The notes: generated from the letters alone by a model not told the origin. A stretch of 9,261 nucleotides of DNA from Chloroflexota bacterium (GCA_028874675.1 JAPPJA010000002.1:1-9261); one strand, 5' to 3'; positions 1 through 6,406 are shown, counted from the stretch's first letter. Made by a program: numbers and translations.

Positions 1-3
1 GGT

Positions 4-46
4 TCATCCCAAACCAGTTTCTGGATCTTCCCAAAATTCGGGATGA
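4..46. repeat. compound imperfect palindrome
   Basis: TCATCCC (4-10) pairs with GGGATGA (40-46), and an inner CCAG-TTT-CTGG hairpin sits at 14-24. The form resembles the dispersed intergenic palindromes common in GC-rich environmental genomes. The window edge prevents seeing what it follows, so its role as a terminator or mobile palindrome is unknown. Confidence 0.35.
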
Positions 47-64
47 CTCATGTTTACTTGTGCG

Positions 65-96
65 CCCAGTTACTGCCCCACCCAGCTACTGCCCCG
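65..96. repeat. two tandem 16-bp units
   Basis: Two adjacent 16-mers (65-80 and 81-96), both of the form CCCAG-Y-TACTGCCCC-R, match at 14 of 16 positions. Read on the opposite strand, the pattern ctggg-ggggcagtaactg resembles the sequence at 3009-3025 (actggcggggcaactg). They could therefore be remnants of an IS terminal inverted repeat. The rest of 97-216 shows no gene or clear motif. Confidence 0.4.
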
Positions 97-216
97 ATTT
101 CTGATACAGTCCGGCTACAGGAGCCACCTCCGGCGGTAGTCACCTGGCGTCCGTAATCTGAAGGCGCTGAAGAATCTGTTACCGCGAGAACAGAGCCAAC
201 CCCAGCCTGGGCTGAC

Positions 217-413
217 CTGGCGGTACAACTACCCTGAAGTGATGGGGCGGATAGTAGCCGTCAGACCCGCAGAAGCCTGTATCCGGGATCCCTGGCCGTA
301 ATTGGGTTGCCTTGAACCAGCCAGTTCCAAATCCCGGCCGGCGCTGGGGCGCCGGCCAATGCCATAGGCTCATCCTGACCTGGCATCAGGTCAGTTGAAG
401 CCCCTGGCCCGGG
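217..413 (+). repeat. IS630 left-end direct repeat, copy 1
   Basis: This segment aligns without gaps to 3011-3207. By hand count about 147 of 197 positions match, rising to 56 of 63 over 351-413. Identical blocks include 346-369 and 387-407. It comprises the non-coding leader of the IS630 remnant and the first transposase codons (QLKPL in frame from 392). Both copies share ATG-CCA-TAG at the same place (359 and 3153). Either the real start is further downstream or the stop arose before the copies separated. Confidence 0.75.
336..357. other. strong hairpin in the IS leader
   Basis: GGCCGGCGC (336-344), loop TGGG, GCGCCGGCC (349-357): a perfect 9-bp GC stem about 30 bp before the transposase coding remnant. 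The copy at 3130-3151 keeps most of the pairing. Such leader hairpins in insertion sequences can limit expression from outside transcripts. In copy 2 the hairpin also lies 34 bp beyond the stop of the minus-strand lipoprotein gene and could act as its terminator. Both roles are inference. Confidence 0.5.
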
Positions 414-631
414 CAGGTAAGGGTTCTGCCTGGGTTATCAACCGGGTCCGCCTTATGTTCAAGGCCGGCGAGCGCTGGCTGGCGCCCAGGGTGGCTCGAG
501 CACCGGACGTGTCCCAGGGCACGGTGTTCCACGTCCAGCGGCGCTTCGCCGAGTGGAACTGGATGAGACACTGATGGACCGGCCACGTTACCACCGATGT
601 GGAAGAAAGATACCAAAGCTTGGAGACGGTA
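392..631 (+). pseudogene. IS630 transposase N-terminal fragment, frameshifted
   Basis: One frame (392-553) reads QLKPLARAGKG, then INRVRLMFKAGERW, then ARAPDVSQGTVFHVQRRFAE. This follows the IS630 N-terminal pattern: 'L..LvRaGka..RvinRArILLkAdeG' and a helix-turn-helix 'iAeALdVSrgTVervRrRF.E'. After about 553 the reading continues in the next frame as ELDETLMDRPRYHRCGRKIPKL, matching the usual 'eGLdaALnrRP......KLdG' continuation. The original frame stops at 572-574. The match ends within a few bases of the lipoprotein start at 636, so the remnant supplies that gene's upstream sequence. The two catalytic aspartates normally further on are absent. I recognised the family from memory of the consensus, not from a search. 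Confidence 0.75.
622..625 (+). promoter_or_regulatory. Shine-Dalgarno for the propeller lipoprotein, inside IS sequence
   Basis: GGAG lies 10 bases before the GTG start at 636. It falls within the last recognisable codons of the transposase N-terminal remnant (…PKL-GD-G), so the translation signal appears to come from, or be shared with, the insertion element. Confidence 0.5.
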
Positions 632-635
632 GATA

Positions 636-2738
636 GTGGTTTGCCTTAGTTGGAGAAGTCTGGCTGCTCTCTTATCGCTCTCAGTTCTGTCATTCTTTCT
701 GTCAGCCTGCGAAGGCGGTGCCAGCATCCAGTTCGTTGAAATCAGCAGTGGGGAGAACCATACCTGCGCACTGCGCGACGACGGCACAGTCTCATGTTGG
801 GGCCTGAACGACTTTGGCCAGGCGTCGCCTCCTGCGGGTAAGCTTTTGGTCACTGTTGCCAGCGGTTCGTTGCATAGTTGCGGGATCACAAGAGATGGTT
901 TCGTCAACTGCTGGGGCTCGGAGAACCTGGCGGCTGCGTATCCGGCGGAAGAGATGTTCGCGTCCATTGACGTGGGCTTTTTGAGCAGTTGCGGCATACG
1001 TGAGGACGGAGTGACATTTTGCTGGGGCGAGGTTTACGGCCATCCGGAAATGCTGGATGGCAACTACTCATCTATCAGCAACGGCCCCTTTTTCCGGTGT
1101 GGACTGCTTGTGGGCGGCGACCCAAAGTGTAGCGGTCTGGGTATTGACGGAAACCAGCTAACCCAGGGAGATTCAGTTCACGGAGAATTGACGCACATCA
1201 GCAGTGGATTGGCCCATGTTTGTGCGGTGAATGCGGAAGGAAGTCTGTTTTGTTGGGGCAATGATGAGTCCGGGCAGGCATCGCCCCCTCAAGGCAAGGA
1301 GTTTGTTTCGGTCAGCAGCGGTTGGGCCCATACTTGTTCGGTTCGGAAAGATAGCAGGGCGGTCTGCTGGGGGAGTGACGAGTATGGTCAATCGTCGCCC
1401 CCTCAGGGGGAAGAGTTCTCATCAATCAGTAGCGGCGCAAACCACACATGCGGGCTTCTCACCGATGGTGAGATCATATGCTGGGGAAGCGACCTTCACG
1501 GGCAGTCGTCACCCCACACGGAGAACGCCCCACAGGCTGAAGTTGAGCAATCGTCGGTGACATTGCTGTGGCGCGTACCTTTTCCCGTCGAGGATGACTT
1601 GGCGTCGGCCCCGGTCGCCAGGGATGGAACCGTGTACGTAACCCAAAAAGACAACTCCCTGCACGCATTGGAGGCCCGAACCGGTCAGCTGAAGTGGAGC
1701 TATAAATCAGGTGGTTGGATTACCGCGTCGCCGGTCGTGGTTGAAGACGTCGTTTACGCGGGATCCTGGGATGGTTCCGTTTATGCCCTGAAAGCCGCAA
1801 CAGGAGAGCAGATTTGGAGACACAGGGCCGATGGCGAGGTCTCCGAGCCCCTGAAAGTCCTCGGGGGGTTCGTGTATTTAGTCGCGGATGATCAGGTCGT
1901 CGCATTGAATGCCCTTTCCGGCGAACTTGTCTGGGCCCAGGGATTGGATGGTCATGCCTCATTTTCTCCCTTATTGGATGGCCCAGTGGCATTCGTCGGT
2001 TCGTTAACGGGTTCCCTATACGCACTGGATGCCTCTACCGGGGACATTCTCTGGCAACACAAGGCAAGTAGCGAGTCATACTCCATTTCCGCTGAAGGCG
2101 GCAAAGTTTTTGACCAGACGTTCTCGGAGCCTGCCGTCTCAAACGGGATCGTGTATCTGGTCACAGACAGCGGTATTGTTCGTGCACTGGATTCAACCAA
2201 TGGGGGAATGGTATGGGAGTACCAGATCTTACCCGGAGTTAGCCATTCGCCCGTCTTGGACGGTGACACTGTTTACCTGGCAGGTTTATTTGAGGGCCCG
2301 CTCTACGCATTGGACGCTCGTACCGGCGAACTGCTCTGGGAGAACAAAGAAGTGAGTGGGATTTTGCGCTTGGGCGCAAGTGAAGGACTGGTTTTCGCGT
2401 CCGGTCATATCGGCAGCCGAGGGCACGTATATGCCGTAGATGGCGGCACTGGTGAGGTGCGCTGGCGCTCCCCTGCCAGGAGCGCTCTCGACCCCTTCCT
2501 GGCCGACGGAACGGTTTATGCCAGCTACGTTGATGGAACAGGAGAAAGAAATGTAACAGGGGTGTCTGCTCTGGATTCTGAAACTGGGGAAATCCTGTGG
2601 AGCTACCAGGCGAAAGTTGGCCTGGGGCAGCGCATGGCAGTGGCCGAGAATGTGGTTTACCTCACCCCCACTGAGAATTACCTGGACGGTCAGCTTGGCT
2701 ACGTTGGCTGGTATCTCTATGCACTTACCCACCCCTGA
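636..2738 (+). CDS. lipoprotein with RCC1-like and PQQ-like beta-propellers
   Basis: This 700-residue protein has a hydrophobic signal segment (about 8-24) and a lipobox LSAC with Cys25, so it should be an exported, lipid-anchored surface protein. Residues about 36-296 hold seven RCC1-type units of the form SSG..HTC.L..DG...CWG....GQ.SPP. Most have a Cys before the turn and a second Cys in CWG, suggesting disulphides outside the cell. Residues about 310-700 hold eight PQQ/BamB-like units (VY....D..LYALDA.TGE..W) and a closing strand ending in YALTHP. The protein may be a double-propeller binding scaffold or sensor; no catalytic residues are visible, and PQQ binding should not be assumed. The start is GTG, with GGAG at 622-625. 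Stop and start lie between two IS630 transposase pieces, and the reading frame is intact, implying selection or recent arrival. Ligand and partners are unknown. Confidence 0.93.
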   Translation: MVCLSWRSLAALLSLSVLSFFLSACEGGASIQFVEISSGENHTCALRDDGTVSCWGLNDFGQASPPAGKLLVTVASGSLHSCGITRDGFVNCWGSENLAAAYPAEEMFASIDVGFLSSCGIREDGVTFCWGEVYGHPEMLDGNYSSISNGPFFRCGLLVGGDPKCSGLGIDGNQLTQGDSVHGELTHISSGLAHVCAVNAEGSLFCWGNDESGQASPPQGKEFVSVSSGWAHTCSVRKDSRAVCWGSDEYGQSSPPQGEEFSSISSGANHTCGLLTDGEIICWGSDLHGQSSPHTENAPQAEVEQSSVTLLWRVPFPVEDDLASAPVARDGTVYVTQKDNSLHALEARTGQLKWSYKSGGWITASPVVVEDVVYAGSWDGSVYALKAATGEQIWRHRADGEVSEPLKVLGGFVYLVADDQVVALNALSGELVWAQGLDGHASFSPLLDGPVAFVGSLTGSLYALDASTGDILWQHKASSESYSISAEGGKVFDQTFSEPAVSNGIVYLVTDSGIVRALDSTNGGMVWEYQILPGVSHSPVLDGDTVYLAGLFEGPLYALDARTGELLWENKEVSGILRLGASEGLVFASGHIGSRGHVYAVDGGTGEVRWRSPARSALDPFLADGTVYASYVDGTGERNVTGVSALDSETGEILWSYQAKVGLGQRMAVAENVVYLTPTENYLDGQLGYVGWYLYALTHP

Positions 2739-2739
2739 T

Positions 2740-2998
2740 CGTTTACTGGCGGCGGTGGCGTGGCGCCTGGAGTTCCACTACACCCCCAGGCCTGGCAACT
2801 GGCTAAACATGGCGGAGATCGAATACAGCACGTTCTCCCGAAGTTGCCTCAGAAAGCGTGTCGCCGACGAGGACTCCCTCTGCCGGGAAATTCACGTCCT
2901 GGAACATGAGAAGACCAGCTCAAGCCCGCATCAGCCGGAGCTTCGGCATTCAGGACACTCGAACCAAACTACATCGCCTCTTTCCCATCAATTCATAA
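2740..2998 (+). pseudogene. IS630 transposase C-terminal fragment, frameshifted
   Basis: One frame reads AWRLEFHYTPRPGNWLNMAEIE and then SRSCLRKRVADEDSLCREI up to about 2908. This is the hallmark C-terminal part of IS630 DDE transposases ('RLEiHYTPkHGSWLNMAEIElSvlsRqCLdRRIpd.etLrreV'). The Glu of the NMAEIE motif is the expected third catalytic acid and is present. After about 2909 the match shifts to the next frame as RRPAQARISRSFG, then DTRTKLHRLFPINS, ending with TAA at 2996-2998. This fits the usual 'R....I.W.FTt.DAR.KLkRLYP' ending. The fragment starts within about 20 bases after the propeller gene's stop. Together with 392-631 it is one transposase split by that gene. Confidence 0.85.
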
Positions 2999-3010
2999 TT
3001 TGATCGAGTA

Positions 3011-3213
3011 CTGGCGGGGCAACTGCCTTGCAATAATGGGGCTGAAAACAACCTTCATACCGGCTTCAGCCAGTATTCAGGATTCTCCGCCGTAATTGCG
3101 TCGGCCTGTTCCTGACCATACAGGATTCCGGTCTGCGCCGGGGCGCCGGCCAATGCCATAGGCCCATACCGCCCTGGCGCCAGGTCAGTTGAAGCCCCTG
3201 GTCCGGGAACGGT
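3011..3213 (+). mobile_element. truncated second IS630 left end, copy 2 of the direct repeat
   Basis: The sequence begins 12 bp after the first transposase's stop and repeats 217-413 at a constant offset of 2794 bp. It runs through ATG-CCA-TAG (3153) into the same first transposase codons (QLKPLVRER then TAG), and similarity ends near 3213. Beyond that the sequence belongs to the minus-strand lipoprotein gene. It looks like a head-to-tail second IS copy reduced to its left end. Confidence 0.65.
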
Positions 3214-3949
3214 AGCCATAGAAGTTGTCCCCATCCCCGTCATGCTCCACGAAAACGATGATGGACGAGTCGTCGCCCTGGCTCCACCTGGCCGTGCCCG
3301 CGCACTCCACCCTGGAGGAACTGCTGACGAAAACTCGCAGGTCATAGACCTTCAAAATGGCCACATCCTGTTCCCGGCTCAACTCCATGCTCAGTTCCGC
3401 AACCGTACTGCAGTTGGTGCTCCCCAGGATGTGACTCCGGAGAATGGAGTCCGCCCTTCCCGTGGTGTCCAGCTCCGCGAAGGAACCAAGGGGCGGTCGC
3501 TGCACGGTTGCGGGGTCCACCGGAGCGGCCGTCGGAACTTCCGCCTGCTGGATAATAACCGAAGGCGGCGCCGGGGTCGGATAGGGCGTGTACGTCGGCT
3601 GCGGTGTGGGCGTGGCCGCCTCCGTGGGCGTGGGGTAGGGAGTGTAGGTCGGATAGGGCGTGGCCGTCGGGTAGGGGCTGGCTGTGGGCAATGGCGTACC
3701 CGTCGGATAGGGTGTGGAGGTCGGATAAGCCGTGGCTGTCGGGTACGGCGTATGGGTGGGCCAGGCTGTCGCCGTGGGGACCGCCGCCAGTTGATTGACT
3801 ACCTCGGCCTGTACGGTGGCCTGTACGTCCGGCGCCGGAGCAGTCGGCTCCGGCTCGGCGGTGCAGGCTGCCGCCAACACAGCCGCCAGGGTCAGGGGAA
3901 CCACAATCCGCAAAGCCCGGGCCATTGCCTTTACTTTAGCTTTCATCAT
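3185..3949 (-). CDS. putative lipoprotein with YPTxTP repeat stalk
   Basis: This 254-residue exported protein has a basic N-terminus (MMKAKVKAMARALR), a hydrophobic stretch (about 14-28) and Cys29 in AAAC. The lipobox is imperfect, with Ala rather than Leu at -3. Residues 30-59 are Pro/Ala/Glu-rich, and residues about 60-127 are a Pro/Thr/Tyr stalk of repeated YPTxTP-like hexapeptides. A C-terminal part (about 150-254) follows with Cys180 and Cys216 and an acidic patch (EHDGDGDNF). I do not recognise the C-terminal domain. The stalk probably holds it away from the membrane. ATG at 3949 is chosen for the GAGGA at 3959-3963, nine bases upstream. The last eight or so codons (…RTRGFN) lie inside the IS630-derived repeat read antisense, so the native C-terminus may have been lost or replaced. 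Confidence 0.85.
   Translation of the reverse strand: MMKAKVKAMARALRIVVPLTLAAVLAAACTAEPEPTAPAPDVQATVQAEVVNQLAAVPTATAWPTHTPYPTATAYPTSTPYPTGTPLPTASPYPTATPYPTYTPYPTPTEAATPTPQPTYTPYPTPAPPSVIIQQAEVPTAAPVDPATVQRPPLGSFAELDTTGRADSILRSHILGSTNCSTVAELSMELSREQDVAILKVYDLRVFVSSSSRVECAGTARWSQGDDSSIIVFVEHDGDGDNFYGYRSRTRGFN
3569..3772 (-). repeat. coding tandem repeat of about 18 bp period
   Basis: On the minus strand the units encode variations on TPYPTA and TPYPTY in the lipoprotein stalk. The units are degenerate in DNA but regular in protein. Such arrays can change length by slippage. They are not spaced like CRISPR repeats and have no unique spacers. Confidence 0.8.
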
Positions 3950-4277
3950 CTAAGAGCGTCCTCAACGGGTAGCATACTGGCAAGAAACTATAGCAGACCC
4001 GTCCACTTCTTACCTCGCAAATGGGCGCTGCCTTTTGGCCACTTTGGAGTAATGGCCCGTCGCGGTTCCAGCATTACCCACTCCCTTGCTGCCCAACCGG
4101 TCATGCTTCAGGCCATCGAACCACTGTCCTGCCCTTTCGACCCCCTCAAATTAAATGTGAAAATCACTGCCTGTCCGTCATCAAGTGGGTCGCCCCTGCC
4201 GGTCCCATCCTTGACCCGCGCCCTTGCTGCGGGTAGGATTGTGCTGACAATCAGGCAAGCTTGGAGGCTACGCAAAC
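3950..4277. other. divergent intergenic region
   Basis: These 328 bp lie between the minus-strand lipoprotein start and the plus-strand hydrolase start. They hold the lipoprotein's ribosome binding site (3959-3963) and the rightward promoter at 4211-4239. No convincing gene or strong repeat is visible in the remainder. Open frames crossing it are antisense continuations of the lipoprotein's complement. Confidence 0.6.
4211..4239 (+). promoter_or_regulatory. sigma70-like promoter of the hydrolase gene
   Basis: A TTGACC -35 box (4211-4216), 17-bp spacer and TAGGAT -10 box (4234-4239) give five and four matches to the consensus hexamers. Transcription would start near 4246, leaving a leader of about 30 bases with GGAGG at 4263-4267. 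The inverted repeat CCCGC (4215-4219) / GCGGG (4229-4233) overlaps the -35 box and spacer and could be an operator. Not verified experimentally. Confidence 0.5.
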
Positions 4278-5057
4278 ATGCCCAATTACACCGAGGAATT
4301 TGTCGAGGTTGGCGGCTCAAAAGTCCAGCTGCGCAAGGGGGGCTCCGGCGATCCCCTGCTGGTGCTGCACGGGGCCGGCGGCAGCGGAGGCTGGCTGCGC
4401 TACCTCGACGCGCTGGCAGAACGGTTCACCGTTTACCTGCCCTCCCATCCCGGGTACGACGAATCCGAGCGGCCCGAGTGGATGGAGAACATGCATGATA
4501 TGGCCTGCTTCTACAACTGGTTCGTCGAGAGCCAGGGCATCCAGGGCTGCCGGGCCATGGGATTCTCCATGGGCGGCTGGCTGGCCTCGGAAATGGTGGC
4601 CGCCGCCGGTCCCGTCTTCAGCAAGCTGATGCTGGTGGCGCCGGTGGGCATCAAGCCCATTGAGGGCGAGATTGCCGACGTCTTCATCATCACCCCGGCC
4701 CAGGTTATCGAGTTGCTGTTCCACGACCCGTCCCAGGCCCCGGAATATGACCAGGTCTTCGGCCAGGCTCCCACCCCCGAGCAGATGGCCGTCCTGGAGC
4801 GCAACCGCGAAATGTCCGTGCGCATCTGCTGGAAGCCCTACATGCACAGCCTCAGCCTGGCCGACCGTCTGGCCCGGGTCAACATCCCCACCCGCATCCT
4901 TTGGGGCCGGGACGACCGGCTGGCGCCCGTCGAATGCGGCTCCCTGTACCAGCAGGCCATTCCCGGCTCCGACCTGGTAGTTATCGACAACTGCGGCCAC
5001 CTGCCCCAGATGGAAAAGCCCGACGAGTTCCTGCAGGCGGCCAATTCGTTCCTGTAA
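4278..5057 (+). CDS. alpha/beta hydrolase, C-C bond hydrolase-like
   Basis: This 259-residue cytoplasmic alpha/beta-hydrolase has normal length for the family and no signal peptide. Visible motifs are the oxyanion loop HGAGGSGG (31-38), HPGY (57-60), the nucleophile elbow GFSMGG with Ser97, the acid loop WGRDDRLAP with Asp213, and NCGH with His241. The 28-residue gap from Asp213 to His241 and the 'CGH.pQmEkPdEF' ending match meta-cleavage product hydrolases of the MhpC/BphD group, so cleavage of a vinylogous diketone or an ester is plausible. Substrate cannot be assigned; an esterase or lactonase is equally possible. The ATG at 4278 has GGAGG ten bases upstream and a promoter at 4211-4239. 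The next gene starts 130 bp later, on the same strand. Confidence 0.92.
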   Translation: MPNYTEEFVEVGGSKVQLRKGGSGDPLLVLHGAGGSGGWLRYLDALAERFTVYLPSHPGYDESERPEWMENMHDMACFYNWFVESQGIQGCRAMGFSMGGWLASEMVAAAGPVFSKLMLVAPVGIKPIEGEIADVFIITPAQVIELLFHDPSQAPEYDQVFGQAPTPEQMAVLERNREMSVRICWKPYMHSLSLADRLARVNIPTRILWGRDDRLAPVECGSLYQQAIPGSDLVVIDNCGHLPQMEKPDEFLQAANSFL

Positions 5058-5075
5058 CCGCCAACCGAATTAACG

Positions 5076-5165
5076 TGGATGGACAGGACATACGGGATGA
5101 GATGGATTGAGGGCAACGTAACGGCGGCCCCGGGCCATACCTGTCCTGTTGGTCCCGTCCATCCA
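5076..5165. repeat. palindromic intergenic element
   Basis: A left arm at 5076-5097 and a right arm at 5144-5165 are inverted copies agreeing at 18 of 22 positions (TGGATGGAC-R-GGAC.. type), separated by 46 bp. The 'ggatggacagga' style of arm is typical of dispersed palindromes in many environmental genomes. It lies between the hydrolase and the dehydrogenase, ending 10 bp before the latter's ribosome binding site, and may fold in the transcript. Confidence 0.65.
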
Positions 5166-5175
5166 TGTTTCACTT

Positions 5176-5190
5176 AGGAGGAGAGCTTTG
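5176..5190 (+). promoter_or_regulatory. ribosome binding site deciding a TTG start
   Basis: AGGAGG (5176-5181) is followed six bases later by TTG at 5188. A longer in-frame opening from TTG 5149 would run through the palindromic arm and this ribosome binding site, so 5188 is the better start. Confidence 0.8.
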
Positions 5191-6264
5191 CTGCCACGAT
5201 TCCGAGTTAACCTGGAAGAGGCCATTAATGTTTCCGGCGACGACCTGAAGTCCACCGTCGCCTCCATTTTCGAAAAGGTGGGGGTGCCTGCCGAAGACGC
5301 CGAACTGGGCGCCGATGTGCTGGTGCTGGCCGACCTGAGGGGTGTGGACAGCCACGGCGTCTCCAACATGCTCCGCAGCTACCTGGGCGGCTACCAGCGG
5401 GGCGAAATCAACCCCCGTCCCAACATCAGCATCGTCCGCGAAACCGCCGCCACCGCCAGCATTGACTCGGACCGCGGCCTGGGCACCATCGTAACCCCCA
5501 AGGCCATGGACATCGCCATCCAAAAGGCCAGGGAGGTCGGCGTTGGCATGGTCACCATCGGCAACTCCCGCCACCTGGGCATGGCCTCCTACCACGCCAT
5601 GAGGGCCCTGGAGCATGACATGATCGGCGTCTGCATGACCAGCGCCCCGCCGCGCATGGTGCCCACCTTCGGCGCCGAGCCCCGCCTGGGCACCAATCCC
5701 ATCGCCGTGGCGGTGCCGGCCCGCAACGAGCCCCCCTTTGTTTTTGACGCCGCCACCAGCTCCGTGGCCCAGAACAAGATTGAAATTGCCCGACGCCTGG
5801 GCGCCGACCTGGAACCCGGCTGGCTGGCCTCCGAGGATGGCACCCCGATCATGGAGGAAGTGCCGGTACCTGAGAACTACCATCTGCTCCCCGTGGGCGC
5901 CACCCGGGAACTGGGATCGCACAAGGGCTACGGCCTGGCCTGTGTGGTGGATATCCTGGCCGGCGTGCTGACGGGCTTTGGCTACGGCGCAGTCCCCGGC
6001 CGCCCCAACTTCGGCCACTACGTCGCCGCCTACAACGTTTCCGGCTTCGACGACCCAGACCATTTCAAGGACGAAATGGACGGCTGGCTCCAGATGATGA
6101 AGAGTACAAAACCCGCCCCCGGCCACGACCGGGTGCTGGTGGCCGGGCAGCCCGAAGCTGAAATGGAGGCCGTCCGCCGCCAGGAGGGAATCCCCCTGCA
6201 CCCCGACGTGGCGCAGTTCATCAGGGACACCTGCGCGGAATTGTCGGTGCGCTGCGTGTTCTAG
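5188..6264 (+). CDS. Ldh_2-family malate/L-lactate-type dehydrogenase
   Basis: From TTG 5188 the protein has 358 residues, typical of the Ldh_2 (malate/L-lactate/ureidoglycolate/sulfolactate) NAD(P)-dependent dehydrogenases, which are unrelated in fold to classical LDH. Family landmarks in order: RGVDSHG (51-57) with a long helical lead-in, NSRHLG (126-131, the position of the conserved NSxHFG-like motif), GTNP (168-171), FDAATSSVAQNKI (186-198), LLPVG (233-237) and GSHKGYGL (243-250). It would oxidise a 2-hydroxy acid or reduce a 2-oxo acid in the cytoplasm; the substrate cannot be read from sequence. The ordinary 'hfG' phenylalanine is Leu here. The gene ends TTC-TAG, and those codons belong to a 100-bp repeat. 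It sits between a hydrolase and a quinone-oxidoreductase-like gene on the same strand, consistent with a catabolic neighbourhood. Confidence 0.92.
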   Translation: MLPRFRVNLEEAINVSGDDLKSTVASIFEKVGVPAEDAELGADVLVLADLRGVDSHGVSNMLRSYLGGYQRGEINPRPNISIVRETAATASIDSDRGLGTIVTPKAMDIAIQKAREVGVGMVTIGNSRHLGMASYHAMRALEHDMIGVCMTSAPPRMVPTFGAEPRLGTNPIAVAVPARNEPPFVFDAATSSVAQNKIEIARRLGADLEPGWLASEDGTPIMEEVPVPENYHLLPVGATRELGSHKGYGLACVVDILAGVLTGFGYGAVPGRPNFGHYVAAYNVSGFDDPDHFKDEMDGWLQMMKSTKPAPGHDRVLVAGQPEAEMEAVRRQEGIPLHPDVAQFIRDTCAELSVRCVF

Positions 6265-6356
6265 GGGCGGTCGTCAAATTGAAGGTAGAAGTATCCAAGC
6301 GTACCCTTTCGTCGTTCCCGCGAAGGCGGGAACCTCGCTGGCTGTAGTCAAGATTC
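6257..6356 (+). repeat. 100-bp direct repeat, copy 1, with hairpin
   Basis: This aligns without gaps to 8840-8939 (offset 2583) with about 12 mismatches. It starts within the last codons of the dehydrogenase (gttctag shared) and includes TCGTCAAATTGAAGGT. A perfect hairpin GTTCCCGC-GAAG-GCGGGAAC occupies 6314-6333. The hairpin lacks a following U tract. It could protect or end transcripts, or be a miniature mobile palindrome. Confidence 0.85.
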
Positions 6357-6372
6357 CTGCTCCCACAGGAAT
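6353..6372. repeat. short hairpin after repeat copy 1
   Basis: ATTCCTG (6353-6359), loop CTCCCA, CAGGAAT (6366-6372): a perfect 7-bp stem followed by GACTGGGC without a U run. The counterpart after the second 100-bp repeat has diverged. Confidence 0.55.
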
Positions 6373-6406
6373 GACTGGGCAATTTGGCGACACGCCATAG
6401 GAAGAT

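Larger units (their letters stand above)
217..3010 (+). mobile_element. decayed IS630-family element carrying a passenger gene
   Basis: The element is inferred from N-terminal (392-631) and C-terminal (2740-2998) transposase pieces on the same strand. The approximately 170 residues expected between them are absent and replaced by an intact lipoprotein gene. The left boundary is where similarity to 3011 onward begins, and the right boundary is placed just before that second copy. Both transposase pieces carry frameshifts, so the element cannot move by itself. Exact ends and target-site duplications cannot be fixed by eye; an insertion followed by deletion, or nesting of the gene in a pre-existing IS, would give the same picture. 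Confidence 0.6.

Noticed and set aside
179..373. 64-residue minus-strand open frame
   Set aside because: It lies entirely across the IS left-end repeat and its hairpin; the copy at 3011 does not preserve it convincingly as a protein.
3569..3772. possible CRISPR array
   Set aside because: The short-period repeats are in frame, code for the YPTxTP stalk and have no unique spacers.
3242..4498. 418-residue plus-strand open frame
   Set aside because: It is antisense to the lipoprotein and its repeat (Arg/Gly-rich as a result) and runs into the hydrolase in another frame.
4317..5000. 227-residue minus-strand open frame
   Set aside because: It is antisense to the alpha/beta hydrolase, whose catalytic motifs are intact on the plus strand.
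5149..5187. upstream TTG start for the dehydrogenase
   Set aside because: It would translate through the palindromic arm and the strong AGGAGG; TTG 5188 has ideal spacing.
5170..6201. 343-residue minus-strand open frame
   Set aside because: It is antisense to the Ldh_2 dehydrogenase, with Gly/Val/His-rich composition and no family motif; the plus strand carries the clear gene.
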